NCBI GenBank assembly: GCA_031282285.1 | Contig: JAITEA010000178.1 | Coordinates: 1 to 7,581, forward strand | From: Helicobacteraceae bacterium | GTDB taxonomy: Bacteria > Campylobacterota > Campylobacteria > Campylobacterales > SZUA-545 | DNA length: 7,581 nt | Direction: 5' to 3' | Shown here: in pieces, positions 1-4,511 of the stretch | Numbering within the stretch: the stretch's first letter is position 1 | How the letters are laid out: every line of letters begins with the position of its first letter | Program-made: the position numbers and the translations under genes | The notes under the pieces: model-generated | What the model was told of the DNA's origin: nothing | Seen by the model: the letters and a program-made list of their open reading frames with translations, nothing else | The model's database searches: none

Positions 1-314
1 GAAAAGACGGCCGCCGTCAAAACGCCAAGAATCCATTTAAGGCTTGTCGTCTCGGCTCTGAGCGTGTCGATCTTGCCGATTAGGGCAATTTCAACCTTGT
101 CGATCTTTGCGTTCAGCGAACTCTCTACATCCTTAAGATCGCTTCTCAGCGCAGTTTCGACCTCTTTAAGATCGCCCTTTGTCGCCAGACCTTCGCTGCC
201 AGCTTCGGTTGTTTTTCTCATCAATTCGACGACGCCTTCCGCTTGGCGCTGTTCAAAGCCAAAGCCTTGCAACTCCTTCGCGGCGCTAAGCGTGTCAAAC
301 TTCATAATGGACAT
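1..314 (-). CDS. DUF1640-like coiled-coil membrane protein (partial, C-terminus outside window)
   Basis: The frame is open from an ATG at 312-314 to the window edge, giving 104 residues without the natural stop. Upstream lies AAAGGA about 8 nt from the ATG, which decides this start over the in-frame ATG at 303-305. The N-terminus (MSIMKFDTLSAAKELQGFGF) followed by ATKGDLKEVETALRSDL and heptad-like repeats of L, I and V among charged residues (about 45-90) is the layout of the DUF1640 / CCDC90 (MCUR1-like) family. That family has a short N-terminal domain, a long coiled coil and one C-terminal membrane helix. The helix begins at about residue 92 (LKWILGVLTAAVF) and runs off the window. Function in bacteria is poorly defined; an inner-membrane-anchored oligomer is inferred. 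It follows two small membrane-protein genes on the same strand after a 93-nt gap with its own candidate -10 box. Confidence 0.8.
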   Translation of the reverse strand, partial: MSIMKFDTLSAAKELQGFGFEQRQAEGVVELMRKTTEAGSEGLATKGDLKEVETALRSDLKDVESSLNAKIDKVEIALIGKIDTLRAETTSLKWILGVLTAAVF

Positions 315-333
315 TTTCCGTTCCTTTGTTTGA

Positions 334-352
334 ATTATAGCGCATATAGCGC
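334..352 (-). promoter_or_regulatory. Candidate -10 box with 8-bp direct repeat upstream of the coiled-coil gene
   Basis: On the minus strand TATAAT sits at 339-334, directly preceded by GCGC. The 8-mer TATAGCGC (plus strand) is repeated at 336-343 and 345-352, a 9-bp period that covers the box. Initiation about 7 nt downstream would place the 5' end at the AAAGGA ribosome-binding site, so the leader would be very short. No good -35 hexamer is visible, which is common for Campylobacterota promoters. The repeat could be an operator or a duplicated -10 box. Confidence 0.4.
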
Positions 353-407
353 GTTTTACCTCTTTCGCTTAGAGGTTGAGCGACGGATAATTACGGAATT
401 AATTTGG

Positions 408-542
408 TCAGGAATGGGCGGGGCTATCGTCCGTTCTGCTTTTGAGCAGGGTTCTTATCGTAGAGAAGCCGGCGTAAACAATATACGCGGCGACTACCAC
501 GCCGCCAATCGCGACTATCGCTTCAAATATGGATCGCGTCAT
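408..542 (-). CDS. Small single-span membrane protein (44 aa)
   Basis: ATG at 540-542, stop TGA at 408-410, 44 residues. An AAGGAG ribosome-binding site lies within the end of the preceding gene and the start is only 2 nt past that gene's TGA, so translation is probably coupled. Residues 6-26 (FEAIVAIGGVVVAAYIVYAGF) form one membrane helix containing a GG step. After it comes a short hydrophilic tail with R30, K34 and R36, so by the positive-inside rule the C-terminus is probably cytosolic. I recognise no family. Size and coupling suggest a partner or accessory subunit of the 84-aa membrane protein encoded just upstream. A small toxin or holin-like role cannot be excluded but nothing shows it. 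Confidence 0.72.
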   Translation of the reverse strand: MTRSIFEAIVAIGGVVVAAYIVYAGFSTIRTLLKSRTDDSPAHS

Positions 543-544
543 CG

Positions 545-799
545 TCACTCCTTTTCCTTACCGTTTAGCGTTATCGCTATCCAGAACACTGAAATGATTA
601 TAGCTGATAAAACGCCAATCGAAGCTACCACAATCAACAGCAAGGCGAACGAAACGCTTGCGCCAAGCGTTTTTTCAATGAAGTCATAGTATTTTACAAG
701 CCCTGCGAAGCCGCCGCCGAACAGAGCCAGAACAAGCGCCATAGTTTTGACGATCTTGAGGTAAATCTCTACCTTTTCGGCGATCTTTCTTTTGCCCAT
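545..799 (-). CDS. Hypothetical protein with two membrane helices (84 aa)
   Basis: ATG at 797-799 with AAAGGA about 5 nt upstream; stop TGA at 545-547. The N-terminus is basic (MGKRKIAEK). Two hydrophobic helices follow, at about residues 17-36 (VKTMALVLALFGGGFAGLVK) and about 47-78 (ASVSFALLLIVVASIGVLSA onward to WIAITL), separated by a polar loop (YYDFIEKTLG). The tail NGKEKE is charged, so both termini are probably cytosolic. No family is recognised; the size and topology resemble small holin-like or DUF-type membrane proteins, but this is only a shape argument. It is the first gene of a three-gene minus-strand cluster, and its last codons carry the ribosome-binding site of the 44-aa gene. 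Confidence 0.75.
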   Translation of the reverse strand: MGKRKIAEKVEIYLKIVKTMALVLALFGGGFAGLVKYYDFIEKTLGASVSFALLLIVVASIGVLSAIIISVFWIAITLNGKEKE

Positions 800-815
800 A
801 ATTTTCCTTTACGCA

Positions 816-821
816 ATTATA
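816..821 (-). promoter_or_regulatory. Candidate -10 box for the 84-aa membrane protein gene
   Basis: TATAAT reads on the minus strand at 821-816, preceded by GCGAA. The ATG is 16 nt further on and the AAAGGA ribosome-binding site lies between them, so the leader would be very short. No convincing -35 hexamer is seen; the nearest weak match has a spacer of about 19-21 nt. A second possible box, TATAAA, lies at 902-897. Confidence 0.35.
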
Positions 822-865
822 TTCGCGCGCCCGTTTAGTTTTTACCAAAACGAAGGCAAATCGTT

Positions 866-894
866 AAGCCGTCGTTTTGCGGCTTTGGCGACGG
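866..894. repeat. Overlapping inverted repeats in the 800-939 spacer
   Basis: AAGCCG (866-871) pairs with CGGCTT (880-885) across an 8-nt loop. Alternatively CCGTCG (869-874) pairs with CGACGG (889-894). The two stems exclude each other. No T-run follows on either strand, so this is not a convincing intrinsic terminator, although it lies just past the end of the barrel operon. Confidence 0.3.
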
Positions 895-939
895 ATTTTA
901 TAGTGTTTAGGCGGCGTGAATAGGTAAAAGAGGGCGGAA

Positions 940-1509
940 TTAGAACTTGAAGTTAAGCCCCGCGCTTACAACGTCGATCGAGCCGTCGTTGGTAAATGGC
1001 GTATGAAACGCGAAACGATAGCCTTTTAGCTGCCAAAACTCCCGCTTTACCTCCGCGGTCAGCTCAAAATATCGCAGCGAAAGCGCCAGCCCGACGCCGA
1101 GATTCAGGTTCGATCCGTTGCTAAAATCGTCGCCAAAACCGCCCAAACCCATTCCGATCTTAAAATACGGCGTCAGCTCGGTCGTCAAAAACCAGTCGAG
1201 ATTGTAGCCCAGCGCGACGGACGCGCCCGCGTGCCAGCCGTCCTCTATCTTGTCCGCGCCGTCGAACTCGTAGGCAAAATCGCGCCGTTCGTAGTAAAGC
1301 TCCCAGCGGATTTTTGACTGAAAAGAGGATTTCATATTGTTGTTCCAGCCAAGCCTGAAACCTTGCAGATAGGCGTCGTTTTCAAGGTCGATTTTGTCGC
1401 TTTTTTCCAGCGCGCCCTCGAGCGCGCCGCCGTACGCGCCCAGATAGAAAGCGTCTTTGTAACCAAACGCGCTTAAACAGATCAGCGAAAAAAACATAAT
1501 AAACCGCAT
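940..1509 (-). CDS. Small outer-membrane beta-barrel protein (189 aa)
   Basis: The ATG at 1507-1509 is preferred over an in-frame TTG at 1510-1512 because GTGAGG lies just upstream and the TTG would touch it. The N-terminus (MRFIMFFSLICLSAFG) is a signal peptide with likely cleavage near residue 16. C11 is preceded by LI rather than a small residue, so there is no proper lipobox. The mature part alternates polar and hydrophobic residues in short strands (FYLGAYGGAL, IRWELYYERRDFAYEF, GASVALGYNLDW, LNLGVGLALSLRYFELTAEV) and ends in LNFKF, the terminal aromatic expected for BAM-dependent barrels. The size suits an 8-stranded barrel of the OmpA/OmpX or OMP_b-brl type. It is the last gene of the operon, 6 nt after the lipoprotein stop. 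Ligand unknown. Confidence 0.78.
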   Translation of the reverse strand: MRFIMFFSLICLSAFGYKDAFYLGAYGGALEGALEKSDKIDLENDAYLQGFRLGWNNNMKSSFQSKIRWELYYERRDFAYEFDGADKIEDGWHAGASVALGYNLDWFLTTELTPYFKIGMGLGGFGDDFSNGSNLNLGVGLALSLRYFELTAEVKREFWQLKGYRFAFHTPFTNDGSIDVVSAGLNFKF

Positions 1510-1515
1510 CAAACC

Positions 1516-2091
1516 TCACTTCTCGGCGGCGATCGCGCCGCTTGCCGCGTTATCAATCGATTCCAAGCCGCGAAGCATACCAAACTTTGCCGAGTAGCGC
1601 TCGCTTGATCTGGCAAACTGCGCTATAGCGTCCGCGATCGTCGCCCCCAGCGTCTCCTCCGATATGCGAAGCAGCGCGTAGTAATCGCGCGAAGGCGACC
1701 ACCAGTTATCGACGCGCGCGAACTGGCTGGAAGCTCTGGCTACGATCATCAGCGAAACCAGCCTCGCGTCGGCGTCGATAGCCGTTTCGTCCGCCGCCTC
1801 CGCGCTCAGCGCGCTTAAAATCTTTTTCGCCGCGGCGAAGGCGATCTTTTCAAGCCTGACGCGCAAAATCTCGCTGGCGCGCGCGCTCGCCTCGATCTGC
1901 TGAAACTTCGCGCCGCCCACCGACTGCGCCGCTCCGCCCGCGGCGGCGAATCTGCCTTTGTAATCGGGGTTTTTGATCCAAACCGGCGCTTTTTCGGGTA
2001 TGCCGCCAAGCTCGTAAACCTCCGGCTGGCTTTTGTCCGCGCAACCAACCAGCGTCAGCAATGCGGCGGCGAGCGCGAGCGCGATCCTCAT
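1516..2091 (-). CDS. LPP20-family outer-membrane lipoprotein (191 aa)
   Basis: The signal peptide MRIALALAAALLTLVGC carries a lipobox LVGC with the lipidated cysteine at residue 17, so the mature protein is a lipoprotein. A at +2 rather than D is compatible with outer-membrane sorting. The body matches the LPP20 pattern: a PVWIKNP entry motif, a G/A-rich turn (RFAAAGGAAQSVGG), a long Ala/Glu/Lys helix (IEASARASEILRVRLEKIAF) and an aromatic strand (DNWWSPSRDYYALLRI) before a final helix. LPP20 proteins are typical of Helicobacter and Campylobacter; their molecular role is mostly unknown. The ATG overlaps the stop of the upstream barrel gene (ATGA) and no clear ribosome-binding site precedes it, so translation is probably coupled. 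It may act with the two barrels around it. Confidence 0.82.
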   Translation of the reverse strand: MRIALALAAALLTLVGCADKSQPEVYELGGIPEKAPVWIKNPDYKGRFAAAGGAAQSVGGAKFQQIEASARASEILRVRLEKIAFAAAKKILSALSAEAADETAIDADARLVSLMIVARASSQFARVDNWWSPSRDYYALLRISEETLGATIADAIAQFARSSERYSAKFGMLRGLESIDNAASGAIAAEK

Positions 2092-2951
2092 CTAAACAGA
2101 TACCGCGCCCCGATATAGAGTTTAGTCTCCGTTTCCTCGCGCTCTACCGATCCGTAGGTTATCGATCCGCCGCCAGATTTAGTCGCTTCGCCCGCCGCGG
2201 AGCCGAAATTACGCATTATATAATCCGCGCCGCCGTAAATCTCGATATTGGGATTTAAGATATATGTCGCGCCTACGCCGCCGCCAAAGGCAAATCCGTC
2301 CGCATCCAGCGAACCGATCCCATCCTCGAAACTCGCGCCGATCGTCAGGCGCGCGTAGGGGATCAGGCTGTCGTCCAGCGCGGCGAGCGAGGTAAAGCCA
2401 AACTGCGCGCTAAAGGCGATCTCGTCGAGATCGTCGTTGATGTAGTAGCCAAGCTGGTAGTAGTTCTGCTCTTGATCGTCTTTTAGCCCGCCTACGATCG
2501 CGAAGGTAAAGAGGCTCTCGTCTTTGGTAAAGTTATGCGAGCCGCCGTCGGTTCTGAAAAATTCGCCTTCGTACTCGACCGTCTCGTAATTCAGTCCGTT
2601 AGTAGTGTTGATCTCGTTTGAATCGATCGAATGCTTCCTAGAAACCGAGCTTGCCGCCCCCTCCGCTCCGGCAAACCATATCCAGCGATCGCCGCCAATC
2701 TCGCGTTTCGTCGCGCCGCCGCTTGCGGACGCGGCGATCGCGGTTCGTTCCCCGTCGTTTGGCGCGCGTCTTACCGCCAGCCGCCCGTCGTCGGTTCTGA
2801 TAAGCTCGCTTCCGGCGTTCAGGCGAATCTGCCGCCCGTCGCGCGTTTTTATCAGCCGATCGCGATCGGCTGGCGCGACCAACACCTCAATCGCGAAAAG
2901 ATTAACGCTAAAAAGCGCCGCAACCGCCGCCGCTATGTGTCTTAACCGCAT
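2088..2951 (-). CDS. Outer-membrane beta-barrel protein with N-terminal repeat domain (287 aa)
   Basis: The frame is open further upstream, but the ATG at 2949-2951 is chosen because GAAGG lies 7 nt before it and a signal peptide begins there (MRLRHIAAAVAALFSVNLFA, cleavage after A20). Residues about 30-62 hold two related units, LIKTRDGRQIRL and LIRTDDGRLAVR, perhaps a small periplasmic beta domain. From about residue 90 the sequence is barrel-like: strands such as FTFAIVGGL, YYQLGYYIND, IAFSAQFGFTSL, YARLTIGASF, FAFGGGVGATYIL and IEIYGGADYIM, with Asp/Gly-rich turns and a Tyr/Glu-rich loop. It ends TKLYIGARYLFR, so the aromatic is penultimate and the last residue is Arg. First gene of the operon; function unknown, with a structural or transport role in the outer membrane inferred. 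Confidence 0.78.
   Translation of the reverse strand: MRLRHIAAAVAALFSVNLFAIEVLVAPADRDRLIKTRDGRQIRLNAGSELIRTDDGRLAVRRAPNDGERTAIAASASGGATKREIGGDRWIWFAGAEGAASSVSRKHSIDSNEINTTNGLNYETVEYEGEFFRTDGGSHNFTKDESLFTFAIVGGLKDDQEQNYYQLGYYINDDLDEIAFSAQFGFTSLAALDDSLIPYARLTIGASFEDGIGSLDADGFAFGGGVGATYILNPNIEIYGGADYIMRNFGSAAGEATKSGGGSITYGSVEREETETKLYIGARYLFR
2853..2872. repeat. 20-bp perfect palindrome inside the barrel gene
   Basis: Positions 2853-2862 are the exact reverse complement of 2863-2872, with no spacer. The core is two adjoining CGATCG sites (2857-2862 and 2863-2868). It encodes the residues ADRDRL just after the signal peptide. It could be a methylation or protein-binding site, or simply a by-product of CGATCG enrichment acting on codons for D and R. 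Confidence 0.6.
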
Positions 2952-2965
2952 TTTGCAGCCTTCGT

Positions 2966-2985
2966 GAATTGATAGCGCAATTCTA
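2966..2985 (-). promoter_or_regulatory. Barrel-operon promoter with overlapping inverted repeat
   Basis: On the minus strand TAGAAT lies at 2985-2980, directly preceded by GCGC, and a weak TTTATC lies 17 nt further upstream. Expected initiation near 2973 gives a leader of about 22 nt containing GAAGG. A perfect inverted repeat, GAATTG (2966-2971) and CAATTC (2978-2983) with a 6-nt spacer, covers the start point and part of the -10 box, where a repressor would bind. The element TAGCGC also recurs at 2973 and 2984, one helical turn apart. Confidence 0.42.
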
Positions 2986-3001
2986 GCGCTTATTAGGGCG
3001 C

Positions 3002-3010
3002 TGATAAAAT
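3002..3010 (+). promoter_or_regulatory. Extended -10 promoter of the phosphodiesterase gene, probably leaderless
   Basis: TGATAAAAT at 3002-3010 is an extended -10 box (TGn plus TAAAAT). GCGC lies immediately upstream at 2998-3001. Only 7 nt separate the box from the ATG at 3018, so transcription should start at or next to the A of ATG. No Shine-Dalgarno sequence is present. Confidence 0.45.
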
Positions 3011-3017
3011 AGCGTTT

Positions 3018-3734
3018 ATGGATCAATGGTTTGTAAAAATGCCGATCGCCCATCGCGGGCTTCACGGCGAAGGCGCTCCCGAAAACTCGATAGCCGCTTT
3101 TTTGGCGGCGCAGGAGGCGGGATACGCGATCGAGCTGGATATTCAGCCGATCAAAGGCGGTTCGATCGTGGTTTTTCACGACGACACTCTATTTCGCGCT
3201 ACGGGGCTCAACGGCTTTACCTGCGATCTGGAGGCGACCAATCTCAAGAATATCCCTCTGCTTGGCGGCGCGGAGACGCTCCCGCTGCTGGAGACGGTTT
3301 TCGAGCGGATCAAAGCGCCGATCTACATCGACGTCAAGCGATCGCGCAACGGCGACTACCGCTTGGAACAGCGGCTGTTGGCGCTGATTCGCCACTTCAA
3401 CCCGACCGTGGCGGTGGCGAGCTTCGATCCCAAAACGCTGATCTGGTTTCGCCAAAACGCGCCCGATATTCCGCGCGGCATTATCAGTTGTTCGTTCAAA
3501 GGCGAGGATCGCTCCGCGTGGGAGCGCTACCGGCTTCGCCGCCTGTTTGATCTGGGCGAAATCAAGCCCGCGTTTATCAGCTACGAGCTGGCTTCGCTCC
3601 CCTTCTGGCGCGTAACGATCGCCAGAAAACTCTACAAAATCCCCGTGCTGGCTTGGACGGTTTCCAGCGAAGCGGATATGCAAAAGGCGGCGAAATACGC
3701 GGACAATATCGTCTTTGAAGGGTTCGCGCCCTAA
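3018..3734 (+). CDS. Glycerophosphodiester phosphodiesterase (238 aa)
   Basis: This is a GDPD-family TIM barrel that hydrolyses glycerophosphodiesters (deacylated phospholipids) to sn-glycerol 3-phosphate and an alcohol. The signatures are visible in order: AHRG with catalytic H12 and R13, PENS with E22, the metal-site pair E39 and D41 (IELDIQ), FHDD with H54, the usual RxTG motif at R60-G63, LPLLETV (substrate-loop region, 88-94), IDVK at 104-107, and a C-terminal AWTV...DNIVFEGF. It has no signal peptide, so it should be cytosolic like UgpQ rather than periplasmic GlpQ. The length is normal for the short class. No ribosome-binding site precedes the ATG; the promoter suggests a leaderless message. 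It is divergent from the barrel operon and overlaps the methyltransferase gene end by 4 nt. It probably serves phospholipid turnover. Confidence 0.9.
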   Translation: MDQWFVKMPIAHRGLHGEGAPENSIAAFLAAQEAGYAIELDIQPIKGGSIVVFHDDTLFRATGLNGFTCDLEATNLKNIPLLGGAETLPLLETVFERIKAPIYIDVKRSRNGDYRLEQRLLALIRHFNPTVAVASFDPKTLIWFRQNAPDIPRGIISCSFKGEDRSAWERYRLRRLFDLGEIKPAFISYELASLPFWRVTIARKLYKIPVLAWTVSSEADMQKAAKYADNIVFEGFAP

Positions 3735-4426
3735 ACTTTGGCGGCAAACAGCGTCTTGTCCGCCTTCGCGCCGCCGTACAGCGCGATATTTTCCGTCTCG
3801 ATCGCGCCAAATCCGGCGCTCTTTAACGCCCGTTTGATCGCGTTTTGCGTATGAAAGTACTGCGTTATGCGCCAATCGAGGCGGCTGTATTCGCTAGACT
3901 CAGCGCGCTCAAACAGCGTAAAGCGGCTGATAAGCGCCTTGCCGTCGAAATCGGCGCGGACGGCGGCGAAACGATCGCCCTCCTCCAAAACCAGATCGCC
4001 CGCGGCGCTCTCGAAGCCGTAAAGCGAATTGATATCAAAAATAAACGAGCCGTTTGGATTTAGCCGATCGCGCGCGGCGCGGAAAAACCCCGCCAGATCG
4101 CCCTCTTTGAGATAATTTACCACATCGAAAACGGCGGTTAGCGCGTCGTAAAAACCGCTCTCCTCTTTAAGATCGATCTGTTCCGCGTTCAAACCGCGGC
4201 TTTTGGCTTTCGCAACCATCGCGCCGCTTAGATCGATCCCCTTCGCCGCCGCGCCCGCCGCCGTTAATCGCGCCAGAAACGAGCCGCAGCCGCAGCCGAT
4301 ATCCAGCGCGCTTTTAGCGTTTAGCGCCAATATTTTTGCTTCAAACAGATCGTGCAAGGCGGCGATCTCTTTTTTGAACGGAATCATCGGCTCAAAAAGA
4401 GCGTACAGATCAAGCTCGTTACGCAT
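3731..4426 (-). CDS. Class I SAM-dependent methyltransferase (231 aa)
   Basis: ATG at 4424-4426, stop TAG at 3731-3733. The Rossmann-fold markers are in order: motif I LDIGCGCG (41-48) binding SAM, the acidic end of strand 2 GIDLS (D65), a motif-II-like DLKE, FDVVNYL (100-106) as the post-motif strand, and FIFDIN (128-133). The tail IALYGGAKADKTLFAAKV ends in a beta hairpin typical of these folds. It resembles the unassigned methyltransferase 11/25-type proteins acting on small molecules or ubiquinone-like substrates, but the substrate cannot be read from sequence. The frame extends upstream to 4468; I chose the ATG at 4426 because conserved-looking sequence begins there and a -10 box sits 6 nt upstream. 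No Shine-Dalgarno sequence is visible. Its end overlaps the phosphodiesterase stop, so the two mRNAs are antisense at their 3' ends. Confidence 0.86.
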   Translation of the reverse strand: MRNELDLYALFEPMIPFKKEIAALHDLFEAKILALNAKSALDIGCGCGSFLARLTAAGAAAKGIDLSGAMVAKAKSRGLNAEQIDLKEESGFYDALTAVFDVVNYLKEGDLAGFFRAARDRLNPNGSFIFDINSLYGFESAAGDLVLEEGDRFAAVRADFDGKALISRFTLFERAESSEYSRLDWRITQYFHTQNAIKRALKSAGFGAIETENIALYGGAKADKTLFAAKV

Positions 4427-4432
4427 AGCGAA

Positions 4433-4438
4433 ACTATA
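4433..4438 (-). promoter_or_regulatory. -10 box of the methyltransferase gene, probably leaderless
   Basis: TATAGT on the minus strand at 4438-4433 is directly preceded by GCGC (4442-4439). It is separated from the ATG at 4426 by 6 nt, which puts the expected start of transcription at the start codon. A 6-bp inverted repeat, TCGCGC (4444-4449) and GCGCGA (4458-4463), lies in the centre of this divergent spacer. Confidence 0.4.
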
Positions 4439-4498
4439 GCGCCTCGCGCTTTTGCCAGCGCGATACAAAACCGATCAAAATGATTATGGTTTGAACGC

Positions 4499-4504
4499 TA
4501 GAAT
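4499..4504 (+). promoter_or_regulatory. -10 box of the YifB/ComM gene, probably leaderless
   Basis: TAGAAT at 4499-4504 is directly preceded by ACGC, and 7 nt separate it from the ATG at 4512. No Shine-Dalgarno sequence precedes the ATG. A -35 hexamer at the usual distance is not convincing. Confidence 0.4.
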
Positions 4505-4511
4505 TAGCCGA

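Noticed and set aside
358..376. Hairpin ACCTCT / AGAGGT between the 44-aa gene and the coiled-coil gene as a terminator
   Set aside because: The stem has only 6 bp and no T-run follows it on either strand.
2061..2258. Plus-strand small open frame across the barrel/lipoprotein junction
   Set aside because: Arg-rich shadow with no ribosome-binding site, opposite two well-supported genes.
2952..3179. Upstream in-frame extension of the barrel gene (76 extra residues)
   Set aside because: It would run over the divergent promoter region and into the phosphodiesterase gene, and would bury the clear signal peptide and ribosome-binding site at 2951.
3189..3875. Long minus-strand open frame opposite the phosphodiesterase gene
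   Set aside because: It is Arg- and Gln-rich with no family motifs, lies antisense to a gene with clear GDPD catalytic motifs, and is best explained as a G+C-driven shadow frame.
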